Of a stretch of 6,795 bases of DNA, positions 1-6,079 are shown one piece after another. Positions within the stretch are counted from its first letter, which is position 1. Every line of letters starts with the position of its first letter. Location: positions 1-6,795 of the forward strand of contig DBWR01000037.1 of assembly GCA_002309305.1 (NCBI GenBank), in the 5' to 3' direction. The translations under genes were made by a program, and so were the position numbers. The notes beneath the pieces are model-generated. The model was not told the origin of the DNA. It ran no database searches and saw only the letters and a program-made list of their open reading frames with translations. This DNA is from Treponema sp. UBA1233. Its GTDB lineage: Bacteria; Spirochaetota; Spirochaetia; Treponematales; Treponemataceae.

Positions 1-260
1 GTGTCATTAGCAGAAAGGAGGATTATGGGATATGACAGGTTTTTTCCTCTGACCTCTTTTACAAGATCAAGGCCATTTCCATCAGGGAGATTGATATCAA
101 GCAGGATCAAGGACGGATTTGTTAAAAATATTTGTTCTCTGGCACTTTTCAAATTCTCGCAGGAAACAATGCTTCTTGTTTCATCTTTCAATGCCCTGCA
201 CAAACCTGCACAAAGATCCTTGTCGTCCTCGACAATAACTATTTGAAAATTCTTTTGCAT
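1..260 (-). CDS. Response regulator, receiver domain (3' part beyond window)
   Basis: This is the N-terminal 86 residues of a two-component response regulator; the gene continues past the left edge. The receiver fold is clear. An acidic cluster E11-D12-D13 follows the first hydrophobic strand (QIVIV). The phosphoacceptor is most likely D55 in the stretch LILLDINLPDGNGLDLVKEVR. Strand four ends in IILLSAND, where S83 takes the place of the conserved Ser/Thr. Phosphorylation of D55 by a partner histidine kinase would switch the missing output domain. An OmpR-type winged helix is common behind such a receiver, but nothing here shows it. I chose the ATG at 260 because a weak GGA lies 7 nt upstream; an in-frame ATG at 272 has no ribosome site. 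The gene follows the PspC gene on the same strand after 79 nt that hold a strong stem-loop, so it may be partly uncoupled from that operon. No convincing promoter of its own was seen. Confidence 0.88.
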   Translation of the reverse strand, partial: MQKNFQIVIVEDDKDLCAGLCRALKDETRSIVSCENLKSAREQIFLTNPSLILLDINLPDGNGLDLVKEVRGKNLSYPIILLSAND

Positions 261-293
261 AACAACATCCATACCATAATATGATATGTTTGG

Positions 294-330
294 ATGCTGA
301 ATCACCTGTATACCAACAGGCGTTCAGCAT
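294..330 (-). terminator. Strong stem-loop after the PspC gene, possible terminator without U-tract
   Basis: Two near-perfect inverted arms (plus strand 294-308 and 317-330) pair over 14 base pairs. There is one bulged base at 302, one G-U pair on the minus-strand transcript and an 8-nt loop. The outer arms are ATGCTGAA and TTCAGCAT; the inner arms are CACCTG and CAGGCG. The hairpin starts 9 nt after the PspC stop codon, where a terminator is expected. Neither strand has a run of T after it, so it does not fit a standard intrinsic terminator. It could instead be an mRNA-stabilising 3' end, a processing site between the PspC and response-regulator parts of one transcript, or a leader structure of the response regulator. 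Confidence 0.5.
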
Positions 331-339
331 GACAATACT

Positions 340-630
340 TTATTTGAAGTATGAGTCAAAATCTCCGGATGCCTTTGAATTTGACTGGCTGGAAGATGAT
401 CCCGCGCTCTTCATGTTGCTGATGTCGGAATCCCTGTCATCATTTGGATTCGTCGGTAAGATTGCCGCACAGATTATGTAAGCAATTATACCGGGAATCA
501 AAGCCGTAAAGCATGAAATCAAAACCCAGCCCACTCGTACAATCGAAGCATCCAGATCAAAATAATCCGAAATGCCACCACAAACACCACACAATACCTT
601 ATCATTTGAACGATAGATTTTCTTTGCCAT
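340..630 (-). CDS. Small PspC-domain inner-membrane protein
   Basis: This is a 96-residue protein with one PspC domain. Residues 3-25 hold the hallmark KIYRSNDKVLCGVCGGISDYF, a short amphipathic start followed by the GVCGG turn. Residues 31-59 form a hydrophobic helix (VRVGWVLISCFTALIPGIIAYIICAAIL) that should cross the inner membrane once. The tail (61-96) is polar, rich in Ser and Asp, and looks disordered. PspC-family proteins sense or relay membrane stress, classically with PspB and PspA; neither partner is visible here, so the role is inferred from family and context. The reading frame extends upstream to 663, but the start at 630 is preferred: AAGGAG sits 8 nt before it and the conserved domain begins right there. 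The site lies in the last codons of the preceding gene, whose stop is 2 nt upstream, so translation is probably coupled. It is the third gene of the PadR operon. Confidence 0.87.
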   Translation of the reverse strand: MAKKIYRSNDKVLCGVCGGISDYFDLDASIVRVGWVLISCFTALIPGIIAYIICAAILPTNPNDDRDSDISNMKSAGSSSSQSNSKASGDFDSYFK

Positions 631-632
631 AA

Positions 633-1529
633 TCACATCTCCTTCATGATGATTTTTATACAACCCATGCCGCAGGTAGCCTGAATGTGGTTCTGTTTTT
701 TATTGGCACATTCGACTTTGCCCACGCCTTCTTTTTTTATATTGTTGAATTGAACTGTTCCCAAACCGACAGAGCCTTCAAATGAGTATTCATCCTCACG
801 CCCTGCCAGAACCATTGCCAGTTTGCCCATGCCGCATTCAGCCTTGATGTTTCCTTCCAGGCTTCCCTTGTACTCCAGGTTTCCCATTCCGCACTTGATT
901 CTGCCTGTTCCTCCGCATACACCGCCAACCAACATGTTTCCGGCACCTACGTTCAAGTCTACCCTTTTTGCCTTTATGGAAACGGACTTTGTAACCATGG
1001 AACCAGCACCAACAGACAGCTTGATGTAATCCAGTTCGATATTCTCCGGTACTTTTATAAGGACGCGGGCAGGTGTCCTGTCTTCATCCTTTTTGCGCAT
1101 CCAGAACGAAAAGTTGCTGAACGACGCCACATTGCAGATGGTAAGCTTTCCAAGAGCCGACAGACCAAAGGACAGATTCTTTGGAGCGATGTTCTTGTAT
1201 TCAACGGAAAACTTTGGTCCCGTGGTAATTACAACTTCCGCCGCTCCGATGGAAACTTCCATGCTGTGTACTTCTGATCCGGCAAATTCACCGTAGTATC
1301 CTTCATTCTCCTGATTTGTCTCCGGTTTGCGCACTGAAGGAACGCTGGCTATCTTTTCCTTTATGTTTCTGGCAACTTCTTCGGGGGAACCAAGCTGTTC
1401 AATTACACGCTCATCATCTTCCGCATCCTCGAAATATGCCCTGTAATAATCCATGGCTTCCTGCTGTTCGGCTATCGGCAGCGAATTAAGCTCCTTCTGC
1501 AATTCAGATAAAAATCTTTCCCTCGTCAT
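633..1529 (-). CDS. HAAS/DUF1700-DUF4097 fusion protein, putative PadR-linked sensor or effector
   Basis: This 298-residue protein has two recognisable parts. Residues 1-62 form a helical HAAS/DUF1700-type domain (TRERFLSELQKELNSLP, then DYYRAYFEDAEDDE and a QLGSPEEVARNI motif), a type often encoded beside PadR regulators. After a polar linker (about 63-84), residues 85-298 resemble DUF4097-type putative adhesin repeats predicted to form a beta-solenoid. Glycine-turn units recur at about 172 (SVGAGSM), 193 (NVGAGNM), 212 (KCGMGNL), 231 (ECGMGKL), 253 (SVGLGTV) and 285 (TCGMGCI). I see no signal peptide and no membrane helix, so it appears cytoplasmic, unlike many DUF1700 proteins that carry membrane helices. 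The ATG at 1529 overlaps the padR stop by one base, with AGGAG 7 nt upstream. The link to PadR and PspC suggests a part in membrane or envelope sensing, but no biochemical function can be stated. Confidence 0.82.
   Translation of the reverse strand: MTRERFLSELQKELNSLPIAEQQEAMDYYRAYFEDAEDDERVIEQLGSPEEVARNIKEKIASVPSVRKPETNQENEGYYGEFAGSEVHSMEVSIGAAEVVITTGPKFSVEYKNIAPKNLSFGLSALGKLTICNVASFSNFSFWMRKKDEDRTPARVLIKVPENIELDYIKLSVGAGSMVTKSVSIKAKRVDLNVGAGNMLVGGVCGGTGRIKCGMGNLEYKGSLEGNIKAECGMGKLAMVLAGREDEYSFEGSVGLGTVQFNNIKKEGVGKVECANKKQNHIQATCGMGCIKIIMKEM
639..644 (-). promoter_or_regulatory. Ribosome binding site deciding the PspC start
   Basis: AAGGAG lies 8 nt before the ATG at 630 and inside the last codons of the preceding gene. 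It rules in the 96-residue form over a longer reading frame that would start at 663. Confidence 0.8.
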
Positions 1530-1843
1530 CAGTCTGCTCCTAAAATTCCGTTTATCTTTTCCACATAGGCGGTCCAGTCCTTTCTGTATGTATCAACTTC
1601 CGTCCGCCCAAGTTCCGTAATCTTGTAATAACGACGGTTCCTGCCGTTAAACTCCTTGTCGAAGGTTTCCAAAAGACCCCCAGTCTGCAATCTGCGCAAA
1701 ACCGGATAAAGGGCACTTTCCGAAACGTCTAGTACACTCCGGACATCCTGCGTTATCTTGTAGCCGTACGTCCCTTCCGCTTCCTTGGAAACGATGGCAA
1801 GCACAACCGCATCAAGCAACGAGGTCCCGGTATTGAACATCAT
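1529..1843 (-). CDS. PadR-family transcriptional regulator
   Basis: This is a compact PadR-type winged-helix regulator of about 104 residues, the size of the short PadR subgroup. The N-terminal part (GTSLLDAVVLAIVSKEAEGTYGYKITQDV) carries the conserved YGYKI motif. Next come the recognition region SESALYPVLRRLQTGGLLE and the wing NGRNRRYYKITELGR (about residues 67-80). A C-terminal dimerisation helix (TEVDTYRKDWTAYVEKINGIL) closes the protein. The frame opens at a GTG at 1849, but that codon lies inside the ribosome site AAGGAGGT, so one of the adjacent ATGs at 1843 or 1840 is used; the spacing slightly favours 1840. It is the first gene of a three-gene operon. PadR proteins usually repress their own operon and are released by a ligand or a signal. 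The inverted repeats over its promoter fit autoregulation. The ligand cannot be read from the sequence. Confidence 0.92.
   Translation of the reverse strand: MMFNTGTSLLDAVVLAIVSKEAEGTYGYKITQDVRSVLDVSESALYPVLRRLQTGGLLETFDKEFNGRNRRYYKITELGRTEVDTYRKDWTAYVEKINGILGAD
1537..1541 (-). promoter_or_regulatory. Ribosome binding site of the HAAS-DUF4097 gene
   Basis: AGGAG lies 7 nt before the ATG at 1529, within the last codons of padR. Together with the TGATG stop-start overlap it points to translational coupling of the two genes. Confidence 0.75.
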
Positions 1844-1847
1844 AGGC

Positions 1848-1855
1848 ACCTCCTT
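1848..1855 (-). promoter_or_regulatory. Strong ribosome binding site of padR
   Basis: AAGGAGGT is a full match to the anti-16S consensus. The core GGAGG lies 5 nt before the ATG at 1843 and 8 nt before the ATG at 1840. It overlaps the GTG at 1849 and so excludes that codon as a start. Confidence 0.85.
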
Positions 1856-1863
1856 TTCGGAAT

Positions 1864-1906
1864 TATATTATCCAACTATCAATAATATATTGCGAATAAT
1901 ATTATT
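1864..1906 (-). promoter_or_regulatory. Candidate PadR operator: two overlapping inverted repeats over the -10 region
   Basis: On the minus strand, AATAATAT (1899-1906) pairs with ATATTATT (1881-1888) across a 10-nt spacer. TATATTAT (1882-1889) pairs with ATAATATA (1864-1871), again across a 10-nt spacer. The middle arm is shared and covers the -10 box, so a bound dimer on either repeat would block RNA polymerase. Family knowledge supports PadR dimers binding dyads at their own promoters. The caution is that AT-rich DNA yields such repeats easily by chance. Confidence 0.5.
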
Positions 1907-1912
1907 TGTCAA
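1884..1912 (-). promoter_or_regulatory. Sigma-70-type promoter of the PadR operon, with upstream A/T tracts
   Basis: A perfect -35 box TTGACA (1907-1912) is separated by exactly 17 nt from the -10 box TATATT (1884-1889), which puts the transcript start near 1877, about 34 nt before the padR ATG. Upstream, 1913-1943 is almost pure A and T, with runs of seven A and seven T on the minus strand, and could act as an UP element or bent DNA. Such a strong promoter in front of a repressor gene makes sense if the repressor shuts it down. Confidence 0.8.
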
Positions 1913-1991
1913 GTAAATTTTCAAAAAAATTTTGTTTTTTTAATGTGAGCTTTTCCAATCTTTAGGAGACAAGGCCCTTCACCCGCATAAA

Positions 1992-4499
1992 CTAGCCGCA
2001 TATGCTCTGTGCATACTTAACGCTTTCCATGGCATCCTTGGTGTAGGCGTCGGCGTGGATTTTGTCGGCATATTCCTGATTCAACACGGCACCACCCACA
2101 AACACCTTGCACCAGGGGGCATCCTTGTGTATCAGCTTTATCGTCTCTTCCATCGCGCCTACTGTCGTTGTCATCAATGCTGAAAGTCCTGCAAGCGGGG
2201 CATGTTCCTTTATGACTGCATCAAGAATTGTTTCCGGCGGAACATCCTTTCCCAAATCGATTACGCGGAACGAATAGTTTTCCAACAAGACCTTGACGAT
2301 GTTCTTTCCTATGTCGTGAATGTCTCCCTTGACTGTTGCAATTACAATCGGGCCCTTCTTTTCTCCGGCAACACCCTTCTTTTCCAGTTCGGCCTTTATC
2401 ACTGCAAACGCTTCTTTTGCCGCATCTGCCGCCATCAACAGCTGAGGAAGATATGCCTTTTTGTTTTCAAAGTCTTTACCGATTATGTCCAGCGCAGGAA
2501 TGATTTTTGTATTGATTACGTCCATTGCGCTCATTGGCTCTGAACCGTCACCGCCCGTAAGCAAGCTGAGTGTCTCTGTCTTTGCGTTTTCCTTGAGTCC
2601 CTTTACGATTGCCTTTGTAAGAGGATGAAGTGAATCATCTGTTTTTGACGCAGCATTTTTGTTTTGCCCTCCTGAAGCTGATGCCGAGGCATTTACTGCC
2701 ACAGTTGATTCGTACTTTCCTGCAAAATCGATGTAGCCCAGACACTGTGCATCCAGACCAGAAAGTGTTTTAAAGCATGTCCATGCCTTCATCATTTCTG
2801 TTGCATTGGGATTCATGATTGCAGCACTAAGACCGTTCTGCATCGCCATCGTAAAGAAAATCGAAGTGATGTGTTCGCGTAACGGAAGTCCAAACGAAAC
2901 ATTTGAAATGCCAAGCGAAGTAAGACCGTTCTTTTTTTCATGAACATATTTCACAGTTGCAAGGGTTGCCACACCGGCCTGATCATCGGCACTGACAGTC
3001 ATCGCAAGGGGATCTATGATTATGTCTTCCTTACTGATTCCGTATTTGGCCGCTTCAGAATAGAGCCTTTCTACAATTTGAATTCTTCCTTCCGCTGTTT
3101 CCGGGATTCCGTTTTCATCAAGTGCAAGGGCAACAACCATTCCGCCATATTTTTTTACCAGAGGGAACACCTGCTTCATCACTTCCTGCTTTCCGTTTAC
3201 AGAATTGATGAGCGGTTTTCCGTTATAAATCCTCAGGGCCTTTTCCATTGTAACAGGATCAGAAGTATCTATCTGCAACGGCAAGTCCGTTACCGCCTGA
3301 AGTTCCTTTATAACCGCCTGCATCATCTTGCATTCATCAATTTCCGGAAGCCCCACATTTACATCAAGAACCTGAGCGCCCTTTTCTTCCTGAGTCAAAC
3401 CCTCGTTCAAAATGTATGCCATGTCGTTGTCGGTCAGGGCCTGCTTGAGCTTCTTTTTTCCCGTAGGATTGATTCGCTCACCGATGAGTACAGGGGGATT
3501 TTTTCCGCCGAATTCAACAAGCCTTGTTCCAGATGTAATCACAGATTTCTTTGGGGCATTCGGTTTGTTGAATGAATCTAATGCACCGACTTTCTGAACC
3601 AGCTGCTTTATGAACGTGGGATTTGTTCCGCAGCAACCTCCCGCAATCATTGCACCCTGCCTGCAGAATTCACTTACGATGTCAGAGAATTCTTCCGCAC
3701 CAACATCGTAAACCGTATGTCCATTTTCACTTTTTGGCAGTCCCGCATTCGGCTTTACCAGAACAGGAAGTGTCGTTGATTCAAGAAGTCGTGCAACTAT
3801 CGGCTTCATCTGTTCAGGTCCAAGGCTGCAGTTAAGTCCAAGTGCCGAAACCCCAAGACTTTCCAGAACCGCCGCACATATCTCCGGGGAACTTCCAGTC
3901 AGCGTTTTCTGTCCCTCATCGTAAACCATGGATGCCACAATCGGAATGTCTTTTCCTGCCGCTTCCATCGCTTCTTTTGCCGCAATAACCGCCGCCTTTG
4001 CCTCATACAGATCGTTCATTGTTTCTATGAGAATCAAATCGGGGTTGTTTTTTATTCCTGCCTCAAATGTTTGCTTGAACAGGGTGACGCAATCTTCAAA
4101 CTCAAGGTCGCCGAGTGGCTTTAAAAGTTTTCCGCATGAACCGATGTCAAATGCTATGAAACGGGGCACACTTTCGGTTCCATCTTCCTTTTCCTTTTGA
4201 ATTATCATTGAACGCGCTTTTTCCGCATTCTTAAACGCCGCATCTATGACCTGCCTAACGCTGTATTTCCCGTCCTGTCCTGTGAATTTTGTAACAAATG
4301 CACCAAAGGTATTCGTGTTGATTATGTTTGAACCCGCAAGATAATATCCGTATCCAAGCTGAACGATTTTCTCCGGCTGTTCGACATTCCAGTTTTCAGG
4401 AAGCTCGCCGGGCAACAATCCCTGTGCCTGCAGAACGGAGCCTGTTCCACCGTCAAAAAACAAGACCTGATTTCCCAAACATTCACGAAAAGTTCTCAT
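1992..4499 (-). CDS. metH: Cobalamin-dependent methionine synthase lacking the reactivation domain
   Basis: This enzyme transfers a methyl group from 5-methyltetrahydrofolate to homocysteine through a cobalamin cofactor, giving methionine and tetrahydrofolate in the cytoplasm. Domains of the 835-residue product, in order: homocysteine-binding barrel (about 10-305) with FFDGGTGS and zinc ligands C224 (GLNC) and C289-C290 (GGCCGT); pterin-binding barrel (about 336-590) with LIGERINPTGKKK, LDVNVG and LQIDTS; a low-complexity Ala/Ser/Asn linker (about 602-622); the B12 cap region (about 623-715); and the Rossmann-like B12 domain (about 716-835), where DIHDIG at 726-731 gives H728 as the lower cobalt ligand, with SALMTTTV and VGGA further on. 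The chain ends there, so the AdoMet-binding reactivation domain of full-length MetH (about 1,200 residues in E. coli) is absent. It is encoded separately by the gene upstream, whose stop is 12 nt before this start. GAGG lies 10 nt before the ATG. No convincing terminator follows the stop. Confidence 0.96.
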   Translation of the reverse strand: MRTFRECLGNQVLFFDGGTGSVLQAQGLLPGELPENWNVEQPEKIVQLGYGYYLAGSNIINTNTFGAFVTKFTGQDGKYSVRQVIDAAFKNAEKARSMIIQKEKEDGTESVPRFIAFDIGSCGKLLKPLGDLEFEDCVTLFKQTFEAGIKNNPDLILIETMNDLYEAKAAVIAAKEAMEAAGKDIPIVASMVYDEGQKTLTGSSPEICAAVLESLGVSALGLNCSLGPEQMKPIVARLLESTTLPVLVKPNAGLPKSENGHTVYDVGAEEFSDIVSEFCRQGAMIAGGCCGTNPTFIKQLVQKVGALDSFNKPNAPKKSVITSGTRLVEFGGKNPPVLIGERINPTGKKKLKQALTDNDMAYILNEGLTQEEKGAQVLDVNVGLPEIDECKMMQAVIKELQAVTDLPLQIDTSDPVTMEKALRIYNGKPLINSVNGKQEVMKQVFPLVKKYGGMVVALALDENGIPETAEGRIQIVERLYSEAAKYGISKEDIIIDPLAMTVSADDQAGVATLATVKYVHEKKNGLTSLGISNVSFGLPLREHITSIFFTMAMQNGLSAAIMNPNATEMMKAWTCFKTLSGLDAQCLGYIDFAGKYESTVAVNASASASGGQNKNAASKTDDSLHPLTKAIVKGLKENAKTETLSLLTGGDGSEPMSAMDVINTKIIPALDIIGKDFENKKAYLPQLLMAADAAKEAFAVIKAELEKKGVAGEKKGPIVIATVKGDIHDIGKNIVKVLLENYSFRVIDLGKDVPPETILDAVIKEHAPLAGLSALMTTTVGAMEETIKLIHKDAPWCKVFVGGAVLNQEYADKIHADAYTKDAMESVKYAQSICG

Positions 4500-4511
4500 A
4501 TTAATCCATCC

Positions 4512-5177
4512 TCATTCATTTTCGTTTTTATAAACACCTACAAACGCCGTCACAGATTTTTCAGGAGACATTATCAGCGTATCATTCAGTGTCAGCGCAA
4601 GATTCTTCTGGCATTCCAAAAGTTCAAAAAAAGTTTTCTGCACCTCAAGCCCCACATCACCAAACCCCGGACTGTAACGTGGCTTTAAAAGATTTCCCTG
4701 GGCTTTTTCTTCTTCAAGCAAATAACCCATGAACATGTCGCAGTATTTTTCTATGAACATTGCACCAGCGGCCTGCATCATCACAGCCTTTGCGGGGTTT
4801 ATTTTTGACTCTCTCTGAATTGCCTTATCAACACCAGGACCCAGAGTCGCCGCAAACAGATATACAGAATGGCAGCCTTTAAGATTGAGCGTAAGGTGAT
4901 GGCTTTGGAGGCTCTTTCCTGCAAAACTGATTGTGTCATCCTCAGTAAGCTTCAATTGAAACCTGGAATACACCGACCGGCAGTTCATTTTTTCAGATAC
5001 CAGTTCCACCGCACTTTGGGCAAGTTCCTTCATCTGCACATCATCGACATCATTCAACTTATGGCGTGCAAACCCTGCATACCTGTACAATTCCGAGTAG
5101 TCTGGTTCAATTTGCCCTGAATTCAACCTGTATTGAAAAATCATTCTTCCTTCCATAGAAGAATATAATCCATTCAT
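4512..5177 (-). CDS. Stand-alone methionine synthase reactivation-domain protein
   Basis: This product of up to 221 residues matches the C-terminal AdoMet-binding activation domain of MetH as a free protein, an arrangement known from Thermotoga maritima. Numbered from the first ATG, the AdoMet-binding signature is RYSPGFGD (167-174), the counterpart of the R-x-x-P-G-Y segment in E. coli MetH. It is followed by the closing strand LIMSPEKSVTAFVGV (201-215). Earlier conserved parts are HSVYLFAATLGPGVDKAI (about 103-120) and the helix PAKAVMMQAAGAMFIEKYCD. It should dock on oxidised cob(II)alamin MetH so that a reductant and AdoMet can remethylate the cofactor. The gene is first in the operon, 12 nt before metH, which supports a complex of the two. 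The start is uncertain: the ATG at 5177 has no ribosome site, while the in-frame ATG at 5144 has GGAAGGA just 3 nt upstream and lies near the onset of family similarity. The product may therefore be 210 residues. Confidence 0.88.
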   Translation of the reverse strand: MNGLYSSMEGRMIFQYRLNSGQIEPDYSELYRYAGFARHKLNDVDDVQMKELAQSAVELVSEKMNCRSVYSRFQLKLTEDDTISFAGKSLQSHHLTLNLKGCHSVYLFAATLGPGVDKAIQRESKINPAKAVMMQAAGAMFIEKYCDMFMGYLLEEEKAQGNLLKPRYSPGFGDVGLEVQKTFFELLECQKNLALTLNDTLIMSPEKSVTAFVGVYKNENE

Positions 5178-5184
5178 TCATTTA

Positions 5185-5213
5185 TTGCAATAAATAAAAA
5201 ATTCTACTATAGT
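5185..5213 (+). promoter_or_regulatory. Candidate promoter of the binding-protein gene, giving a near-leaderless mRNA
   Basis: TTGCAA (5185-5190) and TATAGT (5208-5213) are spaced by 17 nt on the plus strand. The predicted transcript start, near 5220, is only about 2 nt before the ATG at 5222, and no ribosome site precedes that ATG. The -10 box lies in the perfect 10-bp palindrome TACTATAGTA (5205-5214), so the same sequence offers a -10 to the opposite strand (5206-5211) for the metH operon. No good -35 box is seen on that side. Confidence 0.45.
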
Positions 5214-5221
5214 ATTTAATT

Positions 5222-6070
5222 ATGAAAGCACTTAGAAAAATTTTTTCACTATTTATCATCTTAACCCTGGTTTGTGGCTTTTCTTTTGCAGCCGACAAGA
5301 AGAACTCAAAGAACACAAAGTCTGAAGTTCGTATTGTAACGCTTGGACCTGCCGCAACGGAAATTGTTTTTGCCATTGGTGCACAGGATCAGCTTGTTGC
5401 AAGAACTGATTTGTGCGATTATCCTGCTGATGTTTCAAAATATCCGTCTGTCGGTGGATTTGCAGGAAACACAATCAGCCTTGAGGCAATCATTTCCTAC
5501 GAGCCGACACTGGTCTACTGTTTTGCTGGAATGCATGATTATCTTGTTCAGCCGCTAAAGGATGCCGGAATTGAAGTATATCTCTCCAATGCGGTTTCAA
5601 TTGATGCCGTGAAAAAGGAAGTCCTGGACATAGGAAAACTCACAGGCCACACAAAAGAAGCACAGAAGGTCGTAAAGACAATGAATGCAACTCTTGCCCG
5701 TACGGAAAAATACATCAAGTCAAAGAGCAAGGGAAAGGCTGCCCCAAAGGTTTACTGGGAAGTCTGGAATGACCCCATGATGAGCGCAGGAAAAAATTCT
5801 TTCATGAACGACATCATTCAGAAAGCCGGCGGCAACAATATTTTCGGTAATTTGAACGAAGCATATCCAATGGTAAGCGAAGAAGCCGTTCTCCTTGCAG
5901 ACCCGGATTACATTTTCTATTCTGGTGACGGAATGGGCGGTGGAAAGCCTAGCGAAATATTTGAACCAAAGGGTGGCGTTCATTACATGGGTGATGACGA
6001 CAGGTTTGTACGCTCAACTCCACGCTGTGTTGATGCCGTAGAAAAACTTGCAAAAATCCTCTGGCCGTAA
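5222..6070 (+). CDS. btuF: Periplasmic ABC substrate-binding protein, probably cobalamin-binding
   Basis: This 282-residue protein belongs to the BtuF/FhuD class of periplasmic binding proteins. Residues 1-23 are a signal peptide (Lys/Arg start, hydrophobic core, SFA-A cleavage at 23/24). C18 is not in a good lipobox, so a soluble periplasmic protein is more likely than a lipoprotein. The N-lobe shows RIVTLGPAATEIVFAIGA, the CDYP motif (65-68), SVGGF, and SLEAIISYEPTLVY. The C-lobe shows SFMNDIIQKAGGNNIF (193-208) and MVSEEAVLLADPDYIF. E88 and E221 fall where E. coli BtuF has the two glutamates that dock on BtuC arginines. Iron-siderophore or haem binding is the alternative. Cobalamin or another corrinoid is favoured because the gene lies 44 bp from a divergent B12-dependent metH operon and because of CDYP. 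No ribosome site precedes the ATG and no in-frame alternative start is better. The permease gene follows after 9 nt. Confidence 0.85.
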   Translation: MKALRKIFSLFIILTLVCGFSFAADKKNSKNTKSEVRIVTLGPAATEIVFAIGAQDQLVARTDLCDYPADVSKYPSVGGFAGNTISLEAIISYEPTLVYCFAGMHDYLVQPLKDAGIEVYLSNAVSIDAVKKEVLDIGKLTGHTKEAQKVVKTMNATLARTEKYIKSKSKGKAAPKVYWEVWNDPMMSAGKNSFMNDIIQKAGGNNIFGNLNEAYPMVSEEAVLLADPDYIFYSGDGMGGGKPSEIFEPKGGVHYMGDDDRFVRSTPRCVDAVEKLAKILWP

Positions 6071-6079
6071 AATTCAAAC

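Noticed and set aside
1..246. Plus-strand open frame at the left edge
   Set aside because: It is the antisense shadow of the response-regulator receiver domain.
1844..1849. GTG at 1849 as the padR start
   Set aside because: The GTG overlaps the ribosome binding site itself, so the downstream ATGs are the usable starts.
1921..1991. Rho-independent terminator downstream of metH
   Set aside because: I found no G+C-containing stem followed by a T-run; only an all-A:T potential hairpin, which is weak and is better explained as the upstream part of the padR promoter.
2940..3575. Plus-strand open frame of 211 codons inside metH
   Set aside because: It is antisense to strongly conserved metH sequence, and its Phe/His/Arg-rich translation resembles no family I know.
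5178..5221. Cobalamin riboswitch upstream of the transporter or metH genes
   Set aside because: The divergent gap is only 44 bp, far too short for a B12 aptamer on either strand, and no B12-box-like sequence is present.
5222..5290. Lipoprotein signal for the binding protein with C18 as the modified residue
   Set aside because: The residues before the cysteine (T-L-V) do not fit a lipobox, even a relaxed one with Val at -1, while SFA-A is a good signal peptidase I site.
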